Assembly: GCF_020966755.1 (NCBI RefSeq)
Contig: NZ_JAJKFT010000010.1
Span: 620,001-684,000, forward strand
Length of the DNA stretch: 64,000 bases
Source: Blastopirellula sediminis
Lineage (GTDB): Bacteria > Planctomycetota > Planctomycetia > Pirellulales > Pirellulaceae
Direction of reading: 5' to 3'
Under the pieces are notes generated by a model. It ran no database searches. It saw only the letters and a list, made by a program, of their open reading frames with translations, and was not told where the DNA came from. Of this stretch, positions 8,481 through 16,983 are shown in pieces; position 1 is the stretch's first letter, and every line of letters begins with the position of its first letter. A program made the translations under genes and the position numbers.

Positions 8481-9629
8481 ATGTCCATAACCATCGAACC
8501 GGTCGTAACGCGACGCCAACAAAAGCAATTCATGCAGCTCGCCTGGGACCTCTACAAGGGGGACCCCAATTGGGTACCGCCGCTGCGGCAGACCCAAAAG
8601 GAGATGCTGAACTTCGACCCGGATCCGTTTTACGAGCACAACGAGATCCAATGCTTCCTCGCGCTGAAGGATGGGAAACCGGTCGGTCGCGTCGCCGCGA
8701 TCATCAACAACGGACACATTGAGCGCTACAAAGAACGGCGCGGCTTCTTCGGCTTCTTTGAGTCGATCAATGACCAGGAAGTCGCTAACGCGCTATTCGA
8801 TGCGGCTCGCGCTTGGCTGAAGGAGCATGACATCCTGCTCGTCCGCGGACCGACCAACCCTTCGCTCAATCATGAGTGCGGGCTCTTGATCGAAGGCTTC
8901 GATTCGATGCCGACGTTCATGATGACCTACAATCATCCCTATTACCCGGAACTGATCGAAGGCTACGGCTTCCGCAAAGTCGAGGATCTGTACGCCTACT
9001 GGGGCGATCTCAGCATGCTCGAGTCGCTCGATCCGAAGCTGAAGTTCGTCGTTGATGAAGCGAAGCGTCGCTTTAACCCGGTCCTGCGTCCGATCAATCG
9101 GAAGAAGTTCTCGCAAGAAGTCCGGATGTTCCTCGAGATCTACAACAAGTCGCTGGTCGCGACCTGGGGCTTCGTGCCGATGTCGGACGCCGAAATCGAC
9201 CACATGGCCAAGGGTCTCAAACATCTGCTTGTGCCGGAACTGACCACCGTCTGCGAAGTCGACGGCAAACCGGTCGGCGCCGTGTTCGGTCTGCTCGACT
9301 ACAACCCGATCATCAAGAAGATCGACGGCCGGCTCTTTCCGTTCGGCTTCTTGCGTCTGTTGTGGGGCAAGAAGAGCCTGAAGCGCGTCCGCTTGATCAG
9401 CACCAACGTGCTGCCGGAATTCCAGCGCTGGGGCATTGGTCTCGTTCTATTGGAACGTCTGATTCCGGACGGCTTGAAATGGGGCATGCAAGAAGCGGAA
9501 TTCTCTTGGGTGTTGGAAAGCAATCACCTGTCGCGAGCGACGCTCGAGCGCGGACATGCGAAGAAGGTGAAGTCGTATCGCATTTACGATTACGCGCCGA
9601 CCGAACCGGTCAAAGAAGAAAAGAAATAG
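8481..9629 (+). CDS. GNAT-fold acyltransferase-like protein
   Basis: 382 residues, cytoplasmic, no signal peptide. The N-terminal part begins with a GNAT-like beta-alpha unit (MSITIEPVVTRRQQKQFMQL) and a strand pair around ALKDGKPVGRVAAIINN. The C-terminal half has a second GNAT-like unit: TTVCEVDGKPVGAVFGLLDY, then NVLPEFQRWGIGLVLLERL, which resembles the acyl-CoA pyrophosphate loop, and WVLESNHLSRATLERGHAKK, the usual Asn-containing helix. Proteins of this type are often annotated only as GNAT or hypothetical. The acyl acceptor is unknown. The gene is monocistronic and ends at a clear hairpin. Confidence 0.75.
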   Translation: MSITIEPVVTRRQQKQFMQLAWDLYKGDPNWVPPLRQTQKEMLNFDPDPFYEHNEIQCFLALKDGKPVGRVAAIINNGHIERYKERRGFFGFFESINDQEVANALFDAARAWLKEHDILLVRGPTNPSLNHECGLLIEGFDSMPTFMMTYNHPYYPELIEGYGFRKVEDLYAYWGDLSMLESLDPKLKFVVDEAKRRFNPVLRPINRKKFSQEVRMFLEIYNKSLVATWGFVPMSDAEIDHMAKGLKHLLVPELTTVCEVDGKPVGAVFGLLDYNPIIKKIDGRLFPFGFLRLLWGKKSLKRVRLISTNVLPEFQRWGIGLVLLERLIPDGLKWGMQEAEFSWVLESNHLSRATLERGHAKKVKSYRIYDYAPTEPVKEEKK

Positions 9630-9667
9630 CTCGTAACGCGCCGCTTACGCTGCTCGTAAAGATAGAC

Positions 9668-9691
9668 AAGAGGACGCATTTGCGTCCTCTT
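9668..9691 (+). terminator. Hairpin after the GNAT gene
   Basis: Perfect 11-base arms (AAGAGGACGCA and its complement) around a TT centre, 38 bases after the stop. The right arm ends in TT but no long T tract follows, so it is a moderate terminator. Confidence 0.65.
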
Positions 9692-9843
9692 CGTCGTTTA
9701 CGGCCGGCTGACTCTCTTCCGGCCAGCGCGATCCGCAGGCGATCAAAACGACCAATGCATCCCTGTTGATCGAAAAATAGGTCGTCGGCTTAAGCCCTGG
9801 CAAACATAAGAGTTTCGCATCGTTTTCGCAATTATCGGCCGCG

Positions 9844-9858
9844 TGGCACGACCATTGC
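9844..9858 (+). promoter_or_regulatory. Sigma-54 type -24/-12 promoter for the PRC-barrel gene
   Basis: TGGCACGACCATTGC matches the consensus TGGCAC-R-N4-TTGC at every defined position, with ten bases between GG and GC. Transcription would start near 9870, about 75 bases before the ATG at 9946. An activator of the enhancer-binding class would be needed; no binding site was identified. Confidence 0.75.
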
Positions 9859-9945
9859 GATTGTAGTTGGCTCACGTCGCGGCGCTTCTGCGCCGTCGAG
9901 ACATGGATCAAGCTACGAAAGGTTCTCTCGAAAGGAGAAACAACG

Positions 9946-10860
9946 ATGAAACGTTTATGGATGACCAGCGGCCTGGCCGCCGCTTTGCTGATCAGCGCCC
10001 CGGTTTTGGCTGACGATGCAGTGCCGGCAGCGGACCCTGGGGTGAGCGTCAAAGTCAACGCCGAGCGTGACGTGGACGTCGATCGACAATCGACCGAGAC
10101 CAAGGTCCAGACCGGCGCTGATTTAATCGGCATGACGGTGAAGAACTCGGAAGGGAAAAGCCTCGGTACGATCAACGACGCCGTCGTCGACTTGCAGTCG
10201 GGCAAGATTCGCTACGTCGCGGTCAGCTTTGGCGGCTTCGCCGGCATCGGCGACAAGCTGTTCGCCGTCCCATTCCAAGCGGTAGCGGTCCACCAGGGCG
10301 ATAAGCCGTTCGTCGAATTCGACGTCACCGAAAAAACGCTCGAAAACGCCCAAGGCTTCGACCAGGACAAGTGGCCTGACTTCGGCGATGCGAAGTGGGT
10401 GATGATGAATGATCGCGCCTACGATTTCGAGCGGAAGAACGAAGTCAATGACGGTAGCCTGGCGACCGCCGACTCCAACTCGCCGGTCGATGTGACCGCG
10501 ATGCGTCTAAGCACGCTGGACGGCATCACCGTGAAGAATACGGAGGGGGACACGATCGGTTCGATCTCGGACGTCGCGCTCAACATGAAGAAGGGTCAGG
10601 TCGAATATGTCGCGCTGTCGTTCGGCGGTTTCGCCGGGATCGGCGACAAGCTGTTCGCCGTGCCGCTGGAAGCGCTGAAGTTCCAGAAGGGCGAGAACGA
10701 AAACTTCCTGGTGATGAACGTCACCGAGAAGCAGTTGGAAGATCGCCAGGGCTTCGACCAGTCGAACTGGCCGCACCGCGCCGACCAGACCTGGTCGGGC
10801 AAGACGCTGATCAACAAGGATCGCAAGATTGACATCAACGTGAACGTCGACACGAAATAA
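9946..10860 (+). CDS. Exported protein with two PRC-barrel domains
   Basis: 304 residues; the start is fixed by AAAGGAG nine bases upstream. A signal peptide (LAAALLISAPVLADD) is followed by an acidic linker and two PRC-barrel domains at about residues 60-120 and 188-250. The two domains share an identical 16-residue segment, SFGGFAGIGDKLFAVP, so they come from an internal duplication. PRC barrels bind partners or surfaces; in exported form they are often found with stress-induced envelope proteins. The sigma-54-type promoter at 9844 suggests conditional expression. A strong hairpin terminator follows at 10905-10934. The exact role is unknown. Confidence 0.88.
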   Translation: MKRLWMTSGLAAALLISAPVLADDAVPAADPGVSVKVNAERDVDVDRQSTETKVQTGADLIGMTVKNSEGKSLGTINDAVVDLQSGKIRYVAVSFGGFAGIGDKLFAVPFQAVAVHQGDKPFVEFDVTEKTLENAQGFDQDKWPDFGDAKWVMMNDRAYDFERKNEVNDGSLATADSNSPVDVTAMRLSTLDGITVKNTEGDTIGSISDVALNMKKGQVEYVALSFGGFAGIGDKLFAVPLEALKFQKGENENFLVMNVTEKQLEDRQGFDQSNWPHRADQTWSGKTLINKDRKIDINVNVDTK

Positions 10861-10904
10861 CGTCGACCGTCGCGCTTCGTAAGAGAGAGGGACACCCTCA
10901 GTGG

Positions 10905-10934
10905 AGCCGGCGCATGTTGCGACATGTGCCGGCT
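10905..10934 (+). terminator. Terminator of the PRC-barrel gene
   Basis: Thirteen-base arms (AGCCGGCGCATGT with one wobble in the partner) around a TGCG loop, followed by TTGCGTTTTT. Confidence 0.8.
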
Positions 10935-11038
10935 TTGCGTTTTTGCGGCGGGCAAAGCGATAGCAGTGACGGCGCCGGTCCGATTATTCCGGCGTTTCCG
11001 CGGTAAAACCGCCGGACGGCCGACCGGCTTGGCCCCTG

Positions 11039-11067
11039 TTGACAGGTCCCAAAGGGAGCGGCATAAT
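11039..11067 (+). promoter_or_regulatory. Sigma-70 type promoter, distal promoter of the tRNA/trigger factor region
   Basis: TTGACA at 11039-11044, a 17-base spacer, and CATAAT at 11062-11067. The predicted start is near 11075, giving a leader of about 140 bases before the tRNA. Confidence 0.65.
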
Positions 11068-11154
11068 TCGTGATTCCTACAGGAGACGTGACCCCTTTAA
11101 GGGAAACGGATCGCGTAGGAGGGAGAAATCCCAGCGGATGGACTCCAGGGGCGG

Positions 11155-11182
11155 TTGATTCATCGTCCACTTGGCGTATAAT
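11155..11182 (+). promoter_or_regulatory. Sigma-70 type promoter, proximal promoter of tRNA-Gly
   Basis: TTGATT at 11155-11160, a 16-base spacer, and a perfect TATAAT at 11177-11182. The predicted start is near 11189, about 29 bases before the mature tRNA 5' end. Confidence 0.7.
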
Positions 11183-11217
11183 CCGTTGTTTCCACTGCTT
11201 ACGGTGGGCCGTTTTGT

Positions 11218-11297
<80 letters not shown>

Positions 11298-11492
11298 CGA
11301 TTTCGCTCGGAAATGCCCGAGCTCAGGACTCTAAGCAGCCGCAGCGGAAGCGTTTCGATCGTCGCTTCTCTTGGATAGAAACTTGTCCGGCGCTCGGCGA
11401 TCCGCAATTCTCAGCGTCGCACGCCGCTGTCGCTTCGAGCGGGTCTTCTTCGTAAATACATTACCCAACCTCAGTATTTGGCAAGCATTCAG

Positions 11493-12965
11493 ATGACGTC
11501 ACCGGATGAAACCACGGCGGTCGAAGCCGAGCAAACCGAAGAGCCGAAAAAGCTGTCGCTGGAAGTGAAGGTCGAAAGCCCCAGCTCCTGCCAGCGCCAC
11601 GTGACGGTGACCGTCGCGAACGAAGACGTCGAACGTTACTTCGACAAGGCGTTTGACGACATGGCCCCGACGGCGGCCGTTCCCGGTTTCCGCCCCGGTC
11701 ATGCTCCCCGCAAGCTGGTCGAAAAGCGCTTCCGCAAGGAAGTCGCCAACCAGGTGAAGGGCTCGCTGCTGATGGACAGCATGGCTCAGGCCAGCGACGA
11801 GCAGAACTTCTCGGCGATCAGCGAACCCGACTTCAAGTTCGACGCCGTCGAACTGCCGGAAGACGGCGGTCCGCTGACCTTCGAATTCGATATCGAAGTT
11901 CGCCCGGAATTCGACCTGCCGAAATGGAAGGGGCTGGAAGTCAAGAAGCTGGTCAAGACCTTCGAGAAGGCTGACATCGACAAGCATCTGGCCAAGGTGC
12001 TGGATCGCTTCAGCGAAATCGCCCCGGTCGACGGCCCGGCCGAGATGGACGACTACCTGACGGTCAACATCGTCAGCAAGCTGGACGGCAAAGAAATCGC
12101 TCGCGCTGAAGACCTCAGCGTTCGTCTGCGTGACACGCTGAGCTTCCAGGACGCCAACTGGGAAGAATTCGGTAAGACCGTCGTCGGCGCCAAGGCGGGC
12201 GACAAGAAAACCGGCAAGGCGACCGTCAGCGAAGAAGCCGAAAACGAAGAACTGAAGGGGAAAGAGCTCGAACTCGAGATCGAAGTCCTGGAAGTGAAGC
12301 GTCTGGAACTGCCCGAAATGGACGGCGAGTTCCTGAAGAAGATCGGCGGCTTCGAAAGCGAAGGGGATCTCCGCGACTTCGTCAAAGGCGACATGGAACG
12401 CCAGTTCGAGTATCACCAGCAGCAGCAACTGCGTGCCGCGATCACCGAACAGTTGACCAAGGACGCCAACTGGGACCTGCCGCCGGCTCTGCTGCGTCGT
12501 CAGGCTCGCCGCGAACTGGAACGTGCCGTTCTCGACCTCCGCTCGTACGGTTTCGACGAAGACACGATCCGCGGCTATGAAAACACGCTGCGTCAAAACA
12601 GCCTCCGTTCGACCGAGAAGGCTCTGAAAGAGCACTTCATCCTGGAACGGATCGCCGAAGAAGAGTCGATCGAAGACGCCCCGGCCGATTACGAACGCGA
12701 GATCATGCAGATCGCCGCGCAGAGCAATCAGTCGCCGCGTAGCGTTCGCGCTCGCCTCGAAAAGCAAGGCCTGATGGATACGCTTCGCAACCAGATCATC
12801 GAACGCAAAGTGATCGAACTGATCACCAGCGAAGCGAAGCTCAACGAAACTCCGGCGGACGCCGAAGCCGCCGCGAGCGTCGCTCCGGTCGAATTCGCCA
12901 TCACCGGCGTTCCGGCTGAAAATGCAATTCCGGAAGCTCAGGAAGAAGGCAAAGAAGAAGCGTAA
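11493..12965 (+). CDS. tig: Trigger factor, ribosome-associated chaperone
   Basis: 490 residues from the ATG at 11493; a TTG five codons earlier is the alternative, and neither has a strong ribosome site. The protein binds the ribosome exit tunnel and shields nascent chains. The N-terminal ribosome-binding domain carries GFRPGHAPRKLVEKRF, the tail-docking signature. A central FKBP-like domain (about 180-270) follows, and then the long helical C-terminal arm region (ERQFEYHQQQQLRAAI to IERKVIELI). The C-terminus is an acidic low-complexity extension (EAQEEGKEEA). The common clpP/clpX neighbours are absent; instead a shared terminator separates it from the T6SS arm on the other strand. Confidence 0.93.
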   Translation: MTSPDETTAVEAEQTEEPKKLSLEVKVESPSSCQRHVTVTVANEDVERYFDKAFDDMAPTAAVPGFRPGHAPRKLVEKRFRKEVANQVKGSLLMDSMAQASDEQNFSAISEPDFKFDAVELPEDGGPLTFEFDIEVRPEFDLPKWKGLEVKKLVKTFEKADIDKHLAKVLDRFSEIAPVDGPAEMDDYLTVNIVSKLDGKEIARAEDLSVRLRDTLSFQDANWEEFGKTVVGAKAGDKKTGKATVSEEAENEELKGKELELEIEVLEVKRLELPEMDGEFLKKIGGFESEGDLRDFVKGDMERQFEYHQQQQLRAAITEQLTKDANWDLPPALLRRQARRELERAVLDLRSYGFDEDTIRGYENTLRQNSLRSTEKALKEHFILERIAEEESIEDAPADYEREIMQIAAQSNQSPRSVRARLEKQGLMDTLRNQIIERKVIELITSEAKLNETPADAEAAASVAPVEFAITGVPAENAIPEAQEEGKEEA

Positions 12966-12987
12966 GCTCTTCGACGCAATCGATACA

Positions 12988-13023
12988 AAAAAAGCCGCCG
13001 GCAGATTTGCCGGCGGCTTTTTT
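12988..13023. terminator. Bidirectional terminator between tig and tssM
   Basis: Perfect 16-base arms (A6 then GCCGCCGGCA and its complement ending T6) around a GATT loop. The flanking A and T tracts let it work for both convergent genes. Confidence 0.92.
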
Positions 13024-13049
13024 GCTTTCTTGTCGGCTCTCGGGTGCGC

Positions 13050-14708
13050 TTACATCCGCGTGACGGCGACGATCAGCATCGTCAGGACCGCGGCGCCAAG
13101 TCCAGCGTAGCCGAAGATCGTCAGCCAGTTTCGCATTCGATCGCGACGTCGCGCGTCTTCGGTCCAGCTGACGTAGTTCTGGGAGTTGAATACCAACGTC
13201 ATCACCCCGGGCAGAAACCCTTGTTCGGTCAGCGGATCGCTTCCAGTCGCGGCCAGGTACCAGCCTGACGGAATCCAATCGCCGTGATGTTCCGGATAGA
13301 GCCCCCGCGTCAGGATCCGCAGGATCGCATCGCTGCGACGATCCAGCGAGCTGACGAACTGGTAAAGCATCCGATTGCTTTCGATCTCGCGGCGCTGGTC
13401 GCCGTGGAACGTTTCGCGTTGGGCGAAGATGCGGTAGGCCAGGGCGGAGGCGAGCGAACGATTCACCCACTCGACGCCGCGGCGGAGAATCTCTTTGATA
13501 TTGCCGAAGTCGGCCGCTGGGATGTTCGGCAGCTCGGCGCCGAAGCGACGACGGCGATGTTCTTCCGGAAAGCGACGGAGAATTTCGTCGCAGCCGCTGA
13601 TTTGTTCGGCGTCGCAGAAGATCGCGGTAACGGCGCCGGCGACTTCGCTCGCCTGGCGAACCTGTTGCAGATCATGCTGCATCAAAACGGCCGTCTGTTG
13701 GGCGACGGCCAGGTTTTCGGTCGCGTCCCCAGGGACCAGCACGATCACCCCGTTGTGCGTGCAGTACGGAGCGCGGGCATGTCGAATCAGATCAATCACG
13801 TAGTCGAGCCGATCGAGCGCTTCGTCGATCTCTTCTTTCGAGATTTCGACGGTCGACTTCACCTCGGCACGCGGCGCCGAGCGAATTCGAGCGGCGGCCG
13901 ACGGTTCGGCGAAGGCGAGCGCCAAGTTTGATTCCGCTTCGTCCAGCTTCGTTTCGGCTGAAGCGGCGATTGAGTCCAGGTTGCGCTGCTTCGACGGCAT
14001 CACGGCGACGGTAGGACCATCGACGTTGAGGAAGTCGGCGTAAACCGGATCGCTGCCGGGATCATTGCCGGAAACGACTACTTCCAGCGGGTTCGCTTCT
14101 TCGGCGGCGCGGGCCAGTTCCTGCAAACGGGAAGCTTGCAGTCCTAGCAGCGAAGCGCCGCGGAGCGAAACGAAGACGCCGCGTTCATCAGCCCAAACGC
14201 GCAACGGAGCGTCGGCGCCGCGCGGAGTCGGCGGCTGCGTCAGCGACAAACCGGCGGCGCTGCAAAAGTTGGCGTCCCCGGCAGCCGTTTGCCCCAAGAC
14301 CAAAAAGAGCGGTTCGTTCACCAGCGAGACGCTGTTGCGCATCAGTTGTTCGGTCGCTTCGCTCCAGGCTTGATCGAGGTCAGGGTAGGGGGAGACGCTG
14401 ACGCGCTGGCCAACCAAACGCATCATCCACCAAACCTGCCAGCCCAAGGCGTAGCCCAACAAAAACAGAATCGGCAGCCAGCTCGAGCGAACGAAAGCCG
14501 ACGGAAAGCGAACCGACTTCTCAAGCTCTAAATAGTCGTTCAGCCACCACAGGCCGACCAGGATGCCGATGATCGCCAACCCGTGGACCAGCCACAGCAG
14601 CAAGCGAGCCGTTCCTTGAGCGCGAGCCGTCGCAGCGACCGGAGCGGTGATCAGGTTGCCGAGACTCGCCAGGCCCTGCCACATCGAACCTAAAATCTTC
14701 ATCAACAT
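13050..14708 (-). CDS. tssM: TssM-like T6SS inner-membrane protein lacking the periplasmic domain
   Basis: 552 residues, about half the usual TssM (roughly 1,100). Two membrane helices at about 35-60 and 73-95 are followed by a cytoplasmic NTPase-like domain: LFLVLGQTAAGD sits where Walker A belongs but lacks the GKT/S lysine, and APYCTHNGVIVLVPG and AVTAIFCDAEQISGCDE match the later strands of the TssM G-domain. The stretch GWYLAATGSDPLTEQGFLPGV resembles the segment just before the third helix (IFGYAGLGAAVLTMLIVAVT), and the chain ends four residues after it. The large periplasmic region that contacts TssJ is missing. Only 84 bases separate this stop from the tig stop, so no lost 3' half is hidden downstream. 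It lies 24 bases after tssL. Confidence 0.75.
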   Translation of the reverse strand: MLMKILGSMWQGLASLGNLITAPVAATARAQGTARLLLWLVHGLAIIGILVGLWWLNDYLELEKSVRFPSAFVRSSWLPILFLLGYALGWQVWWMMRLVGQRVSVSPYPDLDQAWSEATEQLMRNSVSLVNEPLFLVLGQTAAGDANFCSAAGLSLTQPPTPRGADAPLRVWADERGVFVSLRGASLLGLQASRLQELARAAEEANPLEVVVSGNDPGSDPVYADFLNVDGPTVAVMPSKQRNLDSIAASAETKLDEAESNLALAFAEPSAAARIRSAPRAEVKSTVEISKEEIDEALDRLDYVIDLIRHARAPYCTHNGVIVLVPGDATENLAVAQQTAVLMQHDLQQVRQASEVAGAVTAIFCDAEQISGCDEILRRFPEEHRRRRFGAELPNIPAADFGNIKEILRRGVEWVNRSLASALAYRIFAQRETFHGDQRREIESNRMLYQFVSSLDRRSDAILRILTRGLYPEHHGDWIPSGWYLAATGSDPLTEQGFLPGVMTLVFNSQNYVSWTEDARRRDRMRNWLTIFGYAGLGAAVLTMLIVAVTRM

Positions 14709-14732
14709 CGCGTACGTTCCGATATTACAGGG

Positions 14733-15500
14733 TTAGCGACCGAACCAGTCGACGACGACGAAGGTGAGAAACGGAGCGGCGACCAGGCCGACGACGCACG
14801 CGGCGGCGATCATCGTTTGCATGCGGCGTTCCCCCCGCAGCGGACGAGCTTCGCAGGACGGCGGCAGTTCGGCTTCGAGCGAAACTTGCAGGTCGTCGAT
14901 ATCTCCGACCGCAACGCGAGCCCGCGAGATCCACGAACTGAGCTTCTCCGGTTGCGACCGCATTTCGCCGCGGAATCCGAGGGCGACGCAAAGGTAATAG
15001 ACTTCGAGCGGATCATGATCGCCGCGACGCAGGGCAAGCTCCGCTTCGTGCCAGAACCGCCAGGCCCGATCGTTGGCGCCAAACAGGTGCATTTCCACCT
15101 TTTGTTCGTTCCACGCGGCGGTCGACTGCGGGCAATCGGTAAAGATCTCGTCGAGCCAGCAGGCGAGCGCGTATTGCAGATTGACGGCTTGTTCGTCGCG
15201 GCGCGAGTTGGAAACGGCGACGATCGCATCCCGTTGCAACAAATCGAGCAAGACCGCCTGCTCGTATTCGAGATCGACTTTCTGCTGCGTCTCGAGTCGG
15301 CGGAGCAGGTCGAGACCGTAGTCGACTACGGCACGTACGTCTTCTGCCAAGGGGGATTGCATGGCGCGCGTCTCGTCTGGGTGGGTAAGGGATTCGTAGG
15401 CGGCCGACCCGGCGATGGGAAGACCGTTCTTTAAATCCGTTACAAGCGGCGGAGCCGGTTTCGGCGACGGCATCCGCCGTTTGTAACGAGCTGTCAGCAT
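14733..15500 (-). CDS. tssL: T6SS inner-membrane protein TssL (IcmH/DotU family)
   Basis: 255 residues from the ATG at 15500; a TTG at 15554 and an ATG at 15473 are alternatives, and none has a clear ribosome site. The cytoplasmic hook domain shows DotU-family landmarks in order: NLQYALACWLDEIFTD, then AWNEQKVEMHLFGAND, RAWRFWHEAE, and LEVYYLCVALGFRGEM. One C-terminal membrane helix (MIAAACVVGLVAAPFLTFVV) anchors it, as in all TssL. No OmpA-like peptidoglycan-binding extension is present. It forms the membrane complex with TssM, whose gene follows after 24 bases, and is divergent from tssA. Confidence 0.9.
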   Translation of the reverse strand: MLTARYKRRMPSPKPAPPLVTDLKNGLPIAGSAAYESLTHPDETRAMQSPLAEDVRAVVDYGLDLLRRLETQQKVDLEYEQAVLLDLLQRDAIVAVSNSRRDEQAVNLQYALACWLDEIFTDCPQSTAAWNEQKVEMHLFGANDRAWRFWHEAELALRRGDHDPLEVYYLCVALGFRGEMRSQPEKLSSWISRARVAVGDIDDLQVSLEAELPPSCEARPLRGERRMQTMIAAACVVGLVAAPFLTFVVVDWFGR

Positions 15501-15834
15501 TTCGGCGATTGCCCCGCCTCCTTCGAAATGAAGTGCGGCGCGACGGATCGTCAAAAACGCTACGGCTGCGGTGGGTCTGTATCGTCGGCAAGGCGCGGCG
15601 ACAAATCGGCGAGATCGCTACTGCGCTGCTTGGGGGTGAGTTCGTTGCAATATAGGTCGCAGTAACGCGCCAGACTGGGGAGAGAAAAAATTTCGCGGTT
15701 TTTGCTCCGCGCGTATTTCTGACCTAGCTTTTCCGGAATTCGATCCACAGCCCTTTTAGGGGTCAGCGATCCGCACTCCCTCACGACGTCGCCCGCCTAA
15801 TAGCGACTCCTTCCCCTAACACTCCCCAGCGAAT
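15501..15834. other. Divergent promoter region between the two T6SS arms
   Basis: The 334 bases between tssL and tssA should hold the promoters of both arms. An imperfect sigma-54-like match lies around 15636-15650 on the plus strand (good TTGC, poor -24), which I do not accept. No gene or repeat is seen. Confidence 0.5.
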
Positions 15835-16887
15835 ATGGCCGAAGTAGACGTAGCCGAACTGATTTCGCCCGTCTCCGACGATCGCCCTGCCGGCGATCCG
15901 GACGCCTATTCGCATCGTTTGCACGATCAATTTCGGGAACTGCGCCGCGAAGAAGACGCCGACGATTTTGACGACGTCACGCGTCCCGCCGTTCTCAAGC
16001 AGGCCGATTGGGCCGGTATTGTCGATCTTGCTCGTAATTCGCTTTTGCACGACAGCAAAGATCTCCGCGTCGTCTGCCATCTGATCGAGGGACTGGCCCG
16101 CACCGAAGGGATCGACGGCATCGCCGCTGGTCTGGATCTGCTAAAGAATCTGATTGAGCAGCGTTGGGATTCGCTCAATCCGCCGCTCGAAAACGGCCCG
16201 GAAGCCCGTCTCGCTCCGCTGGCCAATCTGCTGGACGATGAAGATCGCGGCGTCCTCTTTCCGCGAACCGTCCGCCGCGTCCCGCTTCTCTCGAACAGCC
16301 AAGGTCAGCTGACCGCCGTCGACTGGACGCAGTGGCAACAATCCAAAAACCAGGAAGACCAGGCTCGCTTGTCGCGGATTCTGACCGCTGCGACGCGCGA
16401 AGACGTCGAACATGCTGCGCAGGAAGCGAAGCGTTCGCACGAAGCGGCTCGCGAGATCGCTCGCTTGCTCGACGAACGTCTCGGCTGCGACGCGACCGCC
16501 TTGCTCAATCTGCAAAAGGCGCTCGAAGAATGCCAGCGGCTGCTCGCCGCCGAGTTGGCGAAGCGACCTGCCGCTGTCGAAACCGCACAACCGCAGAGCG
16601 CGGCGCCGAGTACGGCCGCTGCGCCTAGCGTGAACTACGGCGCTGGCGCGGACGTGGGCGACATCGTCGTTCGCCGCCAGGAACTCTACCGGCAGCTTTC
16701 GGCCGCAGCCGACCTGCTGGAGCAAATCGAACCGAACAGCCCCGCGCCTTTCCTTGTGCGTCGCGCCGTTCAACTGGGTCAGCTGCCGTTCCCGCAATTG
16801 ATGCAAGCCATCGTTCGCGAGCAGGCGGTGTTGGACGAATTGCAAAGACAAATTGGCGGCTCGCAGACGTCTGCGACCGCAAGTTGA
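15835..16887 (+). CDS. tssA: T6SS cap/assembly protein TssA (ImpA N-terminal domain)
   Basis: 350 residues. The ImpA-type N-terminal domain spans about 5-150: ISPVSDDRPAGDP at the start, KDLRVVCHLIEGLARTEGI, and LIEQRWDSLNPPLENGP, all typical of TssA. A helical middle with an Ala/Pro-rich linker follows (ETAQPQSAAPSTAAA), and then a C-terminal segment with RRQELYRQLSAAADLLEQIEPNSPAPFLVRRAVQLG, the helical pattern at the end of many TssA proteins. TssA docks on the baseplate and guides sheath/tube growth. It is the first gene of the plus-strand arm; tssB follows after 96 bases. Confidence 0.92.
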   Translation: MAEVDVAELISPVSDDRPAGDPDAYSHRLHDQFRELRREEDADDFDDVTRPAVLKQADWAGIVDLARNSLLHDSKDLRVVCHLIEGLARTEGIDGIAAGLDLLKNLIEQRWDSLNPPLENGPEARLAPLANLLDDEDRGVLFPRTVRRVPLLSNSQGQLTAVDWTQWQQSKNQEDQARLSRILTAATREDVEHAAQEAKRSHEAAREIARLLDERLGCDATALLNLQKALEECQRLLAAELAKRPAAVETAQPQSAAPSTAAAPSVNYGAGADVGDIVVRRQELYRQLSAAADLLEQIEPNSPAPFLVRRAVQLGQLPFPQLMQAIVREQAVLDELQRQIGGSQTSATAS

Positions 16888-16983
16888 TTCTCCGTTATCG
16901 TTTCGACGGCGACTGGACGCACCGCAGCAAGAGAGGCGGCTGCGATCGCCAGGTCGCCACCAAACCTTTAAGGAACCTGACTG

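Noticed and set aside
11499-12767. A 422-codon minus-strand open frame opposite trigger factor
   Set aside because: Antisense to a conserved chaperone gene, low-complexity translation, no start context.
15636-15650. Sigma-54-like site before tssA
   Set aside because: The -12 TTGC fits but the -24 element has only GG in place; too weak to report, and the distance to tssA is long.
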